Source: Bryobacterales bacterium (GTDB taxonomy: Bacteria; Acidobacteriota; Terriglobia; Bryobacterales; Bryobacteraceae). From it: 64,000 nucleotides of DNA. The notes under the pieces are model-generated. The model was not told the DNA's origin. It saw only the letters and a program-made list of their open reading frames with translations, and did no database searches. The translations under genes were made by a program, and so were the position numbers. Where the stretch lies: assembly GCA_016721425.1 (NCBI GenBank), contig JADKID010000023.1:24375-88374 (forward strand), read 5' to 3'. This document shows, in pieces, positions 41,614 to 51,285 of the stretch (positions are counted from its first letter, which is position 1; every line of letters begins with the position of its first letter).

Positions 41614-42974
41614 GCGGGGCGGGCGGCGCCAGTACCAATCGGTATTGGCGTCGTCACAGCAGCCGCCGGAGTCTCAACGGGCGGGGCGGCGTTCCAGAGT
41701 GTGGCCTGCACGACAAGTCCCAGGAGAATCCAGGTATACGCGCTGAGATCAACATAGGTCCAGCGGTCACCGAAAATGTTGGTGATCACTACGGACACCA
41801 TGTACGCGGCAAACCCCGCACCCAGCGCCTTGAAGAAGGGATCTTTGGCATTTCCGGCCAGACGGTGCCCGAGCCGGAAGGCAGACACAAAGAAAATGAT
41901 GACACAGCTCAGGCCAATCACTCCGGTTTCCACGAGCGCTTTGACATACATATTGTGCGTATCGAGCAGCTCTTCCCCGGAGCGGTAGTACCGATAGCTA
42001 TCGAAGCCAACGCCTAGGATCGGGTCGTTCGCCGTAGTCTTGAGAGCGTGTTTCCAGATCTCGATACGATCCCCGCTGGAGTAATCCAACTCGCCTTCCT
42101 CATAGGTCATGGTGGCGCGTTGAATGACGGAATTAGGCAGGAGTATGGTGCCAAAGGGCGCCAGCACCAAGCCGACGATCAGCAGCCAGCGCATGCGGAA
42201 TATGCCCAGATAGACAACCCCGAACAGAAAGCCAAGCCACGCGCCACGCGAATAGGAGAAGAGAACCGAGTAGGTGCCGGCAAACAACAGAAAAGCAACA
42301 ATGAGGCGGACCTTCCAGGAGGAGATGCTGCCAAAGAGGGCCAACAGAAAGAGTGTGCATTGGGTGGCAAAGGCGGCCCGCCCGTTGGGACCACCAAAAT
42401 CGGAGCCGACACCGCCGCGCAGCGCTTCAATGTACACGTCGGCATCCCGGTGGCCCGTGTTGAGGTAGAAGCTCTTCATGTTCCAAAGAAACCCGATCAT
42501 CATCACCAGCAAGAGCACCTGCATCTGGCGCTTGTCCTTCACCGTGGCGCAAACCAGGACGAAGAGGGCTGGTAAGTGCATATACATGATCCAGTTGCCG
42601 AAGGGGGTATAGCGGCCGACCATGGTGCTGGTCTCGATGGGCCAGGGGATGGAGGACAAAAGCGCGGGGCCGATCCAAAGAGACAAATAAGTGACGACGC
42701 AAAGCGCGGTCATGATCAGGCGCATTGGCTTTGGCGGAAAGATCGAGTAGCCGCGATTCATAATGACTCCGATTGCGGTGAACAGCAACAGGAGTATCAG
42801 GACGCGGCTCCCCAGGGGATATTCCAGCAGCCGGTAGCGCCCACTCTGGAGAGGGAGAATGAGGGCGAGGATCATGACGCCCACGATGGGGCGCACGATC
42901 GAAACGATGCTGCCGATGATGGCCAGCAAATAGACCATCAGGGGGAAGAACGCCCCTATACCAGTTCCAAACAT
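41610..42974 (-). CDS. O-antigen ligase/polymerase (Wzy/WaaL-like)
   Basis: The 454-residue membrane protein has about 12 helices and a large extracytoplasmic loop with YSRGAWLG, NDPILGVGFDSYRY and LDTHNMYVKALVETGVIGL, the conserved arginine and histidine blocks of the Wzy_C/O-antigen ligase family. It would polymerise flipped repeat units or ligate the polymer to an acceptor. It works downstream of Wzx at 26571. The gene converges on the giant secreted protein with overlapping stop codons. Confidence 0.9.
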   Translation of the reverse strand: MFGTGIGAFFPLMVYLLAIIGSIVSIVRPIVGVMILALILPLQSGRYRLLEYPLGSRVLILLLLFTAIGVIMNRGYSIFPPKPMRLIMTALCVVTYLSLWIGPALLSSIPWPIETSTMVGRYTPFGNWIMYMHLPALFVLVCATVKDKRQMQVLLLVMMIGFLWNMKSFYLNTGHRDADVYIEALRGGVGSDFGGPNGRAAFATQCTLFLLALFGSISSWKVRLIVAFLLFAGTYSVLFSYSRGAWLGFLFGVVYLGIFRMRWLLIVGLVLAPFGTILLPNSVIQRATMTYEEGELDYSSGDRIEIWKHALKTTANDPILGVGFDSYRYYRSGEELLDTHNMYVKALVETGVIGLSCVIIFFVSAFRLGHRLAGNAKDPFFKALGAGFAAYMVSVVITNIFGDRWTYVDLSAYTWILLGLVVQATLWNAAPPVETPAAAVTTPIPIGTGAARPA

Positions 42975-43025
42975 AGATAGATCTCTTTTATCGGACTTCG
43001 TCGCCAGCGACGCGGATACGTGGCG

Positions 43026-43871
43026 TCACAGTAGCGCCAGCTCTGAATACAGGTTATCAACATCCATCCGGCCAGCCCTGCTGGCTTTGAACAGCGTGAC
43101 GCGCCGATAGGGATAGAGCAACGGCAATCGCGCGCCGAGCAAGCGCTCGTCGACGGCCAAGGCCAGGGCCGCGCCGCGGGCGCAGATCAGGAGCTTGACG
43201 AGCTCAAAATGAGCGCGGAGCAGTTCCGGGTCAGAGACGAACAGGATCTCGCAGAAGGGCACGGATGATTTCACCCGCCGCGTCCAGATCAGGTAGCAGT
43301 AGCGATCGCCGCAACGCAGCAGTAGATGGCGGCACGCCGTCTGGAGATGGTCCTGGAGGAACTGCCGGTGGAGTGGTTCGAGGAGCGGCGCAATCTGATC
43401 GGGCTGAAAGAGGAGGCTCGGCCAAGGCAGACGAAACAGGGTCCAGAACTGTGCACCAGGAAAACCGAAGAGCTTGTAGGTGTCCAGTAACTGGTAGCGC
43501 ATGGCGAGACTGATCTTCTGGACGGCGGGCCGGGCCGTCAGATTGGTGAACACGTGATCGCCCACCCGGTGCACGGCGCTCAGGAGGGAGAGGCTACTGC
43601 TGCGGAATTCGGGCAGGACGAACCAACTGGAGAGATTGCAGAAGCGTTCGGTGCGGCCGGCGATCTCGCGGTCCGCGTAGATGGCGCTGAGAAAACCGAC
43701 GATGCGGCCCTCGTGCTCCAACACAAACCCGAGGTTGGGCCGGTCTGTCATCCAGGGGTAGGTAAACAGATTCCGGAACGTGGCTTTGCTAACCGCCGGG
43801 TCCATGTAAGTGGCCAGAAACGCGCAAATATCATCAATCTCTGTTTCACGAGCGGGCCGCACTGACGCCAT
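43026..43871 (-). CDS. GNAT-like N-acyltransferase
   Basis: I use the ATG at 43871 (281 residues, MASVRPARETEIDDICAFLA) because the longer upstream frame crosses the likely promoter. Residues 1-120 have a GNAT pattern (VRPARETEIDDI, LGFVLEHEGRIVGFLSAIYA and FCNLSSWFVLPEFRSSSL). The C-terminal half is not recognised. It may add an acyl group to an amino sugar of the polymer. It diverges from the FkbH gene. Confidence 0.72.
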   Translation of the reverse strand: MASVRPARETEIDDICAFLATYMDPAVSKATFRNLFTYPWMTDRPNLGFVLEHEGRIVGFLSAIYADREIAGRTERFCNLSSWFVLPEFRSSSLSLLSAVHRVGDHVFTNLTARPAVQKISLAMRYQLLDTYKLFGFPGAQFWTLFRLPWPSLLFQPDQIAPLLEPLHRQFLQDHLQTACRHLLLRCGDRYCYLIWTRRVKSSVPFCEILFVSDPELLRAHFELVKLLICARGAALALAVDERLLGARLPLLYPYRRVTLFKASRAGRMDVDNLYSELALL

Positions 43872-43889
43872 GGTTGGGTGGGAAACTTT

Positions 43890-43897
43890 AGTATACT
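43890..43897. promoter_or_regulatory. Symmetrical AGTATACT in the GNAT/FkbH divergent spacer
   Basis: The 62-base spacer contains the palindrome AGTATACT, which provides a TATACT -10 hexamer on both strands, followed by TTAATTATT. Matching -35 boxes were not clear. Confidence 0.4.
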
Positions 43898-43933
43898 TAA
43901 TTATTCCGGGAGCCCACAGGGAACGATCACAGG

Positions 43934-45670
43934 ATGAAACTGATCGAAGCATTAGCCATCCTGAAAAGGAAGACCACGGGCGGGCGACCCTTTCATCTGG
44001 TACTGGCCTGTAGTTACACGCCTTTACACCTACTCACCTTTCTCCAAGCGAATCTCATGCGTGCCCTTCCGGAGCGTCTCGTGTCGGTACGAACGGGGCT
44101 CTACGGCGATTTAGCGGGCACTCTGCGCCAGGCGCAGACGGAACCGTGCGATGGCGTGGTGATCGCGTTGGAATGGCCGGATCTGGACCCGCGCCTGGGC
44201 ATCCGGCAACTGGGTGGCTGGGCGCCCGAACTGCTGCCCGAAATCGCGGAGGAGGCAGGCCGCCGGCTGGCATTGATTGCAGAACTGGCGGTTGAAATCG
44301 CTTCGAAGACACCGGTGGTGGTGAGCCTGCCCGGTTTACCGCTGGCGCCGGCGGCGTTTCAACCCAGCCGCCAGCAGAGCCCGCTGGAGGCGGCGCTGAC
44401 CGCAAGTCTGGCTCATTTCAGCGCAGAGCTTACCGCCGCGCCCGGCGTTACCATGGCGTCCCCACGGGAGTTGGACCGGATCTCGCCCGCCGCCGGGCGG
44501 CACGACGTGAAGGCGGAGCTTTCCAGCGGATTCCCCTATCAGATGGCCCATGCCAGCGCCCTGGGTGAACTGCTGTCGCAACTGTTGGTCCCGCCCGCGC
44601 CCAGGAAGGGCCTGATCACCGACCTGGATGACACGCTGTGGCACGGCATTCTCGGCGATGACGGAGTCTCGGGCGTGACATGGGACCAGGAACATCACGC
44701 GGCGGCACACGGCTACTATCAACAGATCCTGCAATCTCTCGCCCGTACGGGGGTGCTGGTAGGCGTGGCGTCGAAGAACTCTCCGGCCATTGTGGCCGAG
44801 GCGTTGGCGCGGCCGGACCTGCTGGTGGGCGCGGCGGATCTGTTTCCCGTCGAGGCCGGCTGGGGGCCGAAATCAGAGGCCGTTTCGCGTATCCTGCGGG
44901 CCTGGAACATCGGCGCAGACAGCGTGGTGTTCATCGACGACAGCCCGATGGAGCTGGAAGAAGTGGGCCGGTCTCATCCCGGGATGGAGTGCATTCTCTT
45001 CCCGAAGCAGGATGCGGCGGCGGTGTACCAACTGGGCTACCGGCTGCGCGATCTGTTCGGGAAAAGCGAAGTGCGGGAAGAGGATCGCATCCGTGGCCAG
45101 AGCCTGCGCGCCAATCAGGCGGTGCAGGAGGCCAGCGGCGCAGCGGATATGGAGACGTTCCTGCGCGAAGCGAGGGGCGAACTGACGCAGACGTGGCTGG
45201 AGCCGCCGTTTGAGCCACGAGTCCTGGAGCTGATCAACAAGACGAACCAGTTTAATGTCAATGGCCGCCGCTACGGCGAGGCCGAGTGGCGGGACTGGTC
45301 GGCACGGCCGGAAACGGCTGTGTTGCAGGTGGAATACCGCGACAAGTATGGGCCGCTGGGCAAGATCGGCGTGCTTGCCGGCACGCACCGCGATTCCGAA
45401 TTCCAGATCGAGACCTGGGTGTTGAGCTGCCGGGCGTTCTCCCGGCGAATCGAGCACCATATGCTGCTGGAAACATTGGACCGATGGGCCGTGGATCAGG
45501 TGGCAGTGGAGTATCAGCCGACGGAGCGAAACGGGCCAGCCGGCGAGTTCTTCGCCACTCTGCTGGACACCCCGCCGGCGGGCCGATTTGTTCTGTCCCG
45601 CGAACAGTTCACGGTGCGCTGCCCGCCGCTATACCATTCGCGGGAAGCCGAATCGGCCGTGACGAAATAG
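43934..45670 (+). CDS. FkbH-like HAD-IIIC protein
   Basis: The 578-residue protein has an N-terminal region of unclear fold, a HAD-IIIC core with D230-L-D232-D233-T-L-W (TDLDDTLWHGILGDDG) and VVFIDDSPMELEEV near 332, and the FkbH C-terminal domain with INKTNQFNVNGRRY. FkbH proteins dephosphorylate bisphosphoglycerate and load the glyceryl unit on an acyl carrier protein, and FkbH-like proteins in glycan loci activate small acids for sugar decoration. The carrier could be the ACP at 29563. The following glycosyltransferase begins 11 bases downstream. Confidence 0.88.
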   Translation: MKLIEALAILKRKTTGGRPFHLVLACSYTPLHLLTFLQANLMRALPERLVSVRTGLYGDLAGTLRQAQTEPCDGVVIALEWPDLDPRLGIRQLGGWAPELLPEIAEEAGRRLALIAELAVEIASKTPVVVSLPGLPLAPAAFQPSRQQSPLEAALTASLAHFSAELTAAPGVTMASPRELDRISPAAGRHDVKAELSSGFPYQMAHASALGELLSQLLVPPAPRKGLITDLDDTLWHGILGDDGVSGVTWDQEHHAAAHGYYQQILQSLARTGVLVGVASKNSPAIVAEALARPDLLVGAADLFPVEAGWGPKSEAVSRILRAWNIGADSVVFIDDSPMELEEVGRSHPGMECILFPKQDAAAVYQLGYRLRDLFGKSEVREEDRIRGQSLRANQAVQEASGAADMETFLREARGELTQTWLEPPFEPRVLELINKTNQFNVNGRRYGEAEWRDWSARPETAVLQVEYRDKYGPLGKIGVLAGTHRDSEFQIETWVLSCRAFSRRIEHHMLLETLDRWAVDQVAVEYQPTERNGPAGEFFATLLDTPPAGRFVLSREQFTVRCPPLYHSREAESAVTK

Positions 45671-45680
45671 CTGGGCAAAG

Positions 45681-46835
45681 ATGGCTGAAACAGCACTGAC
45701 AATAGTCTTTTACGGTTCGCTGGCGTTGATCGCCTACACCTACTTCGGCTACCCGCTGGTGGTGGCGGCGATCGGGCTATGCTTCCCGAAATCGCGGCGC
45801 GACAGCGGGCACGAACCGCATGTCTCGGTGATGATCGCGGCGTACAACGAAGAGGCGTCCATCGAGAAGAAAGTCCGCGAGACGCTGGCCCTGGACTATC
45901 CGGCAGCCAAGCTGGAAGTGGTGGTGGTTTCCGACGGATCATCGGACCGGACCAACGAGATCATGAGCGCCTTCGCGCATCCGCAGGTGCACTTTTTCGC
46001 GGCCCCACGCGGCGGCAAGACCAACGCGCAGAACTATGGCGTGGAGCGATGCAGCGGAGACATCGTCATCTTCAGCGACGCCACGTCGGTATACAAACAC
46101 GACGCTATCCGGCAGTTGGTGGCGTATTTTGTCGACCCAACCGTGGGTGCGGTGAGCGGTATCTGCCGCTTCTTCGACGGACGGGGCGGCGCCTCACCCA
46201 CCGGGCTGGGCCAGATTCTCTACGGCGGTTACGAGCAATCCATCCGCATTTTTCAAAGCCGCATCATGACCGCCACCGCTTGTTCGGGGCCGATCTACGC
46301 CACGCGGCGCGAGCTGTACGTGCCGCTGGCCGGCCACGCGTGCAGCGACATGGTGGAACCCATGGAGATTGTGCGGCGCGGCTCGCGAGTGGTTTACGCA
46401 CCGGAGGCGCTGGCCTCGGAGGCGTCCACGCAATCGGCCAGCGACGAGTTCCGGATGCGGGTGCGGGTGACTACCCAGGGCATTCACGGACTCTTGAGCG
46501 CGGGCAGCATGCTCTTCTTCTCACGGGGATTCTGGGTCACTTTCCAGTTGATCTCGCACAAGGGACTGCGCTATCTGCTGCCTCTACCGCTCATCCTGCT
46601 CTTCCTCAGCAGCGGGCTGCTGGCGACCGATCACGCGCTGATCCGCTGGGTGTTCGCGGCACAGGTGGCATTCTACGGGATGGCGCTGCTCGGCCTGGTT
46701 CTGCCGCTGAGGCATTTTGGCAAGCTGTTCAACCTGCCGCTCTACTTCTGCACCGGCAATGCGGCAGTGATGATGAGCGTCATCGAGGCGATGCGCGGCA
46801 ATCAGTTCGCCGTGTGGGAAACGGTGCGAAAATGA
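45681..46835 (+). CDS. Membrane-bound family 2 glycosyltransferase
   Basis: The 384-residue protein has an N-terminal membrane helix (about 6-28), a GT-A domain with VSVMIAAYNEEASIEKKV, VVVSDGSSDRTNEI, IVIFSDATS as the DxD-type block and a RMRVRVTTQGIHGLL in place of the QxxRW motif, then two or three C-terminal helices (about 290-345). This architecture is that of processive or lipid-linked GT2 enzymes such as hyaluronan/cellulose-synthase relatives. It overlaps the deacetylase gene by ATGA. Confidence 0.87.
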   Translation: MAETALTIVFYGSLALIAYTYFGYPLVVAAIGLCFPKSRRDSGHEPHVSVMIAAYNEEASIEKKVRETLALDYPAAKLEVVVVSDGSSDRTNEIMSAFAHPQVHFFAAPRGGKTNAQNYGVERCSGDIVIFSDATSVYKHDAIRQLVAYFVDPTVGAVSGICRFFDGRGGASPTGLGQILYGGYEQSIRIFQSRIMTATACSGPIYATRRELYVPLAGHACSDMVEPMEIVRRGSRVVYAPEALASEASTQSASDEFRMRVRVTTQGIHGLLSAGSMLFFSRGFWVTFQLISHKGLRYLLPLPLILLFLSSGLLATDHALIRWVFAAQVAFYGMALLGLVLPLRHFGKLFNLPLYFCTGNAAVMMSVIEAMRGNQFAVWETVRK

Positions 46836-47593
46836 GCCTTCCGGTGCTCTATCTGAATTATCACGAGGTCCGCGCCGAGCCCTCGCCATATCTCTACAGC
46901 CTGCCGGCGGAAGAGTTCGATGCGCAGGTGAGGACTCTGCTGGCGCCGCCACCGGACAGCCACACGCAGCTCGGCATTACCTTTGACGACGGCCACCGGA
47001 CGCAGTTTGAACACGCCTTCCCGGTGCTGGAGCGGCACGGGGTCCCTGCCATCTTCTTCGTGACGGCAGGCTTTACGGAAACGGGGCCGGACTACATGAG
47101 CTGGAGCCAGTTGCGCGAGCTGGCAGCTGCCGGCCACCAGGTGCAGGCACACGGCTGGGTGCATCGCTTCATGACGCATTGCGATGACGCCGCCTTGGAC
47201 GAGGAGTTGCGCCGCCCGAAGGAGACCATCGAAGACCACCTGGGGCGGCCAGTGGACGCGCTCTCGTTCCCCGGCGGGCGTTACGATGCCCGCGTACTGG
47301 AGGCCTGCCGCCGGGTTGGCTACCAGCGCGTATTTACCTCCGTACCGTGGCCGGCGGCCTGGGAGGAGCAGGAGTTGCAGGTGTTTGGCCGGTATGGAAT
47401 TCAGAGCCGGCATACCTCTGCGAATCTGGTCCACCTGATGCGGACCGGCGGGCGGCCTTCCGCTCTCCAGCGGATGGCCTACGCGGCCAAGATGACTTTG
47501 CGCCGGACTATCGGCGACGAGCGGTATCACCGGCTGTGGTGCGTGCTCTCGCACGGCGAGCCAGGTGACGAACAGAACGCCGGGGGGCGCTGA
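46832..47593 (+). CDS. Polysaccharide deacetylase (NodB homology domain)
   Basis: The start is the ATGA overlap at 46832, giving 253 residues; the longer frame upstream is a shadow of the glycosyltransferase. The NodB motifs are present: TFDDG at 50-54 with D52 and D53, the zinc pair H107 and H111 (HGWVH) and SFPGGRYDARVLE. It removes N- or O-acetyl groups from a glycan, probably the polymer made by the flanking glycosyltransferases. No signal peptide is visible, which suggests action on a cytoplasmic lipid-linked intermediate. Confidence 0.9.
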   Translation: MSLPVLYLNYHEVRAEPSPYLYSLPAEEFDAQVRTLLAPPPDSHTQLGITFDDGHRTQFEHAFPVLERHGVPAIFFVTAGFTETGPDYMSWSQLRELAAAGHQVQAHGWVHRFMTHCDDAALDEELRRPKETIEDHLGRPVDALSFPGGRYDARVLEACRRVGYQRVFTSVPWPAAWEEQELQVFGRYGIQSRHTSANLVHLMRTGGRPSALQRMAYAAKMTLRRTIGDERYHRLWCVLSHGEPGDEQNAGGR

Positions 47594-47604
47594 GTATCCG
47601 CACC

Positions 47605-48705
47605 ATGCGCGTCGTACATCTCATCAGCAGTGCCGGGTGGTATGGCGCTGAAAATGTCCTGGTCAACCTGGCGGCGGCCAGCCGGGCGCTGGGCTGCGAC
47701 GCGGTGGCCGGGGTGCTATGCGATGCGCGAAACCCGCATACGGAAGTAGCTGAGCGCGCCGAGGCGCGGGGCGTGCCCTCAGAGATCTTCCATTGCAGCG
47801 GCCGCCTGGATCTGGGCGCCATGCAGGAGCTGCGGCGCTGGGTGGCGGGCACGGGCGTAGATATCGTGCACACACACGGCTACAAGGCGAACTTCTACGC
47901 ATCCGGCGCGCTCTGGGGCCGCTCCACGGGCTGGGTTACGACGTGCCATACGGGCACGGATCAGCCCGAATCTACTCCATTTCTGCGCGCCTACGATGCG
48001 ATGAACCGCTATCTGCTGCGGCGGGTGGATCGGGTGGTGGCTGTATCGCCGGCGATCGCCGCGGGGCTGCTGGCCCAAGGCGTTGACGAGGCGCGGCTCG
48101 CCACCATTGGCAACGGGGTGGCCGCAGACCGATTCCAACTGCCACATACGCCGGAAGGCGTGCCGGTGGTCGGGATTGTGGGCCGCCTGATCCGCGAGAA
48201 GGGCCCGTACATTCTGCTGGAGGCGGCGGAGCGCATCATCGGCGAATTTCCGAAGACGCTTTTTGTCTTTGTCGGCGATGGGCCCGAACGGGCAGAGTTG
48301 GAGCGGGCCGCAGCGGATGCCGGCCTTGCGGGCAACGTGCACTTTGCCGGCGAGCGGAGCGACATGCCGGAAGTGTATGCGTCGTTTGATGTCTTCGCGC
48401 AGCCGTCCTTCAGCGAAGGCATGCCCATGACCGTGCTGGAGGCGATGGCGGCCGGGTTGCCCATCGTGGCAACCAGCGTCGGCGCGGTGCCCAGTCTGCT
48501 GGAGCCGGCAGAGTGCGGCCTGCTGTGCCCGCCCGGCGACGCTGCCGCGCTGGCCGAGTCGGTGCTGCTCATCCTGCGGGATGAGGCGCTGGCGGCTCGC
48601 CTGGGCGCCGCCGCTCGCCAACATCTGCGGGCGCACTATTCGGCGGAAGCGATGGCTGGCCAGTATCTCGCCCTTTATAAAGAGATCCAGGGCCGCCATG
48701 AGTGA
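47605..48705 (+). CDS. Family 4 (GT-B) glycosyltransferase
   Basis: The 366-residue protein opens with VVHLISSAGWYGAENVLVNL and has the GT-B donor-site blocks VGIVGRLIREKGPYILLEA and PSFSEGMPMTVLEAMAAGLP (the E-x7-E motif). It retains configuration at the transferred sugar. It overlaps the next glycosyltransferase by eight bases, and the two are related in sequence, so they probably arose by duplication and add consecutive sugars. Confidence 0.9.
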   Translation: MRVVHLISSAGWYGAENVLVNLAAASRALGCDAVAGVLCDARNPHTEVAERAEARGVPSEIFHCSGRLDLGAMQELRRWVAGTGVDIVHTHGYKANFYASGALWGRSTGWVTTCHTGTDQPESTPFLRAYDAMNRYLLRRVDRVVAVSPAIAAGLLAQGVDEARLATIGNGVAADRFQLPHTPEGVPVVGIVGRLIREKGPYILLEAAERIIGEFPKTLFVFVGDGPERAELERAAADAGLAGNVHFAGERSDMPEVYASFDVFAQPSFSEGMPMTVLEAMAAGLPIVATSVGAVPSLLEPAECGLLCPPGDAAALAESVLLILRDEALAARLGAAARQHLRAHYSAEAMAGQYLALYKEIQGRHE

Positions 48706-49837
48706 ACCCGTCGGCATCCTCTACGTCATCGATGAGTTGATGCAACTGGGCGGCGCGGAGCGCAATCTCGTCCGCACGCTGCATGCTCTCCCACGCGACC
48801 GCTTCCGCCCCTTCGTGCTCACGTTCCGGCTTAATCCCGAAGTGGAGGATTTCCGCTCGTTGCCCTGCCCGGTGGAAGTGTATCCGGTTTATAGCCTCTA
48901 CAGCCCGGACGCACTGCGCTATGCGCCGCGCCTGCTGCGCTGGCTGCGCCGCGAGCGGGTTCGCCTTGTGCACACCTTCTTTGAGACAGCCGACCTGTGG
49001 GCCGGAGGCGTCGCCAAGGCGGGGTCTGACGCAATCCTGGTTTCCAGCCGGCGTGACATGGGCATCCAGAGAAACTGGCGCCTGAATCTGATCTACCGGA
49101 TGGTGGGCGGTATGTTCGATCAGGTGCAGACGGTATCGGACCAGGTGCGCGACTACGTGATCGAGCAAGACCGGATGAACCCGGCCGATGTGGTGACCGT
49201 GCCGAACGCGATCGACGTCGAGATGGTCCCGAAGCGCGGATCGACCCCGGGGTTGCGCAGTACTCTGGGCCTGCCCGCCGGCCGGCCGCTCATTGCCACG
49301 GTGGCCAACATCCGGCCGGTAAAGGGCATTGACGTACTGGTGCGAACGGCGGCGGTGGTCTGCCGAGAGCGCCCGGATGCATTGTTCGTGGTGGCGGGCA
49401 AGGTGATCGACACGTCCTACCAGGCCGGACTGGAGCGATTGGCCGGCGAACTGGGCGTGCGGGACCACATCGTATTTCTGGGCCAGGTGGAGAACCCGCT
49501 GGAGCTTCTTTCGGAGTGCGACATCTTTCATCTGCCATCCCGCAGCGAAGGGATGTCGAACGCGCTGCTGGAGGCAATGGCATCCGCGCTGCCAGCGGTG
49601 GCCACCCAGGTAGGGGGAAACTGCCAACTGGTACAGGATGGCCGGACCGGCTTCCTCACACCGCCCGAGGTTGCCGAAGCGGCGGCGAACCGCCTGCTGG
49701 ATCTGCTGAATCATCCGGAGCAGGCGCGGGCGATGGGCGAGGCGGCCCGCAGGCTGGTGGAACAGGAGTACTCCACAGAGGCTGTTGTAAACTCGTTAGT
49801 ACGCCTTTATGATGACTTGCTCGACGGGCAAGAGTAG
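48698..49837 (+). CDS. Family 4 (GT-B) glycosyltransferase
   Basis: I take ATG 48698 (379 residues, MSEPVGILYVIDELMQLGGA) instead of an upstream start inside the previous gene. ATVANIRPVKGIDVLVRTA and PSRSEGMSNALLEAMASALP are the GT-B donor-binding motifs. It lies 11 bases before the MBOAT gene and is probably co-transcribed with it, so its sugar may be the one that is later acylated. Confidence 0.9.
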   Translation: MSEPVGILYVIDELMQLGGAERNLVRTLHALPRDRFRPFVLTFRLNPEVEDFRSLPCPVEVYPVYSLYSPDALRYAPRLLRWLRRERVRLVHTFFETADLWAGGVAKAGSDAILVSSRRDMGIQRNWRLNLIYRMVGGMFDQVQTVSDQVRDYVIEQDRMNPADVVTVPNAIDVEMVPKRGSTPGLRSTLGLPAGRPLIATVANIRPVKGIDVLVRTAAVVCRERPDALFVVAGKVIDTSYQAGLERLAGELGVRDHIVFLGQVENPLELLSECDIFHLPSRSEGMSNALLEAMASALPAVATQVGGNCQLVQDGRTGFLTPPEVAEAAANRLLDLLNHPEQARAMGEAARRLVEQEYSTEAVVNSLVRLYDDLLDGQE

Positions 49838-49848
49838 AAACCTGCCAA

Positions 49849-51285
49849 ATGCTATTTGACACGCCTGTCTACTTCTTCTTTCTGACCCTGATTGTCGTCG
49901 CATACTGGCGTTTGCCCTGGCGTCCGCAGAACCTGATGCTGCTGGCGGCGAGCTACTTCTTTTACGGCTGGTGGGACTGGCGCTTCCTGGGCCTGATCCT
50001 GATCTCGACAGTGGTGGATTACCACTGCGCCAAGTACATCGCGGACTCGGAAAACCCGTGGCGGCGGCGCGTCCTGCTTTTCATCTCGCTGCTGTTGAAT
50101 GTGACGTTCCTGGGCTTCTTCAAGTACTTCAACTTCTTTGTCGATTCCTTCGCGGGCGTGTTGCAGACGATGGGCGTCACCTATGTGCCCACACTGGTGC
50201 TGCAGATCATCCTGCCGCCCGGCATCTCCTTCTACACGTTTCAGGAGATCGCCTACATGGTGGACGTGTACCACAAGAAGCTGCCCGCCACGCGTTCCCT
50301 GGTGGACTACGCCCTATTCATCTCGCTCTTTCCCCACCTGATTGCCGGCCCCATCCAGAGGCCGTCCCACCTTTTGCCGCAAGTGCAAAAGCCGAGGGTG
50401 TTCGACACGGACAAGGTCTTTTCCGGGCTGATGCTGATCCTGACCGGGTTATTCCGGAAGTGCGTGATCGCCGACAACTGCGGCCTGTTGGCCAATGCCG
50501 CGTTTGGCGGGAAGCTGGGTGACCCGAATCTGGCGGTTCTGGCGTTGGGCACATACGCCTTTGCGTGGCAGATCTACGGTGATTTCAGCGGCTACAGCGA
50601 CATTGCGCGCGGCAGCGCCCAACTGATGGGCTTCCATTTCATGGTGAACTTCCGTCAGCCCTACCTGGCCTCCAGCCTGCAGGACTTCTGGCGGCGCTGG
50701 CACATCAGCCTGAGCACCTGGCTGCGCGACTATCTGTACATTCCCTTGGGCGGCAACCGTGGTGGGGAGGGCAAAACCTATCGGAACCTGATGACCACCA
50801 TGCTGCTGGGCGGATTGTGGCATGGGGCGAACTGGACTTTTGTGATTTGGGGCGGCATCCACGGTGGCGGATTGGCGGTGGAGCGGTTGCTTTCGCGCTG
50901 GACCGGCGCGGACCGCAAGCCGGAGCCCAACAAACAGGCATCCCTTTTCTCGGTGAAGGACTGGGTGTGGCGCATCTTCTGGTTCCATATGGTCTGCGTG
51001 GCGTGGATCTTCTTCCGGGCGCAGTCCATCCAGGACGCTTTCCACGTTTTGAGCGGTCTGGGGCGAACCGGATGGCGTCCCGAGATGCTCGCGGCTTTCC
51101 AGTTTCTGGCGCTGTTCAGCATTCCGTTATTCTTGCTCGATCTTTTGCTGGAGTATCGCGACGAGGAGTATCTGCTGGAGAAAACCCCGCAACACTTTCA
51201 ACTGGCGTATGCCGCCTCGCTCCTCGTGCTGGTAACCCTATTCTCTGCCAACGATGTCAACGCATTCCTCTACTTCCAGTTCTAA
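49849..51285 (+). CDS. MBOAT-family membrane-bound O-acyltransferase (AlgI-like)
   Basis: The 478-residue multi-pass protein has FDTPVYFFFLTLIVVAYW at its start, GPIQRPSHLLPQ, WRRWHISLSTWLRDYLYIPL and LLGGLWHGANWTFVIWGG with the catalytic histidine H325, all typical of AlgI/DltB-type MBOAT enzymes. It transfers acyl groups across the membrane for use on an exported polysaccharide. Its 3' end overlaps the SGNH-type gene by 32 bases, the standard AlgI/AlgJ-like partnership. Confidence 0.92.
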   Translation: MLFDTPVYFFFLTLIVVAYWRLPWRPQNLMLLAASYFFYGWWDWRFLGLILISTVVDYHCAKYIADSENPWRRRVLLFISLLLNVTFLGFFKYFNFFVDSFAGVLQTMGVTYVPTLVLQIILPPGISFYTFQEIAYMVDVYHKKLPATRSLVDYALFISLFPHLIAGPIQRPSHLLPQVQKPRVFDTDKVFSGLMLILTGLFRKCVIADNCGLLANAAFGGKLGDPNLAVLALGTYAFAWQIYGDFSGYSDIARGSAQLMGFHFMVNFRQPYLASSLQDFWRRWHISLSTWLRDYLYIPLGGNRGGEGKTYRNLMTTMLLGGLWHGANWTFVIWGGIHGGGLAVERLLSRWTGADRKPEPNKQASLFSVKDWVWRIFWFHMVCVAWIFFRAQSIQDAFHVLSGLGRTGWRPEMLAAFQFLALFSIPLFLLDLLLEYRDEEYLLEKTPQHFQLAYAASLLVLVTLFSANDVNAFLYFQF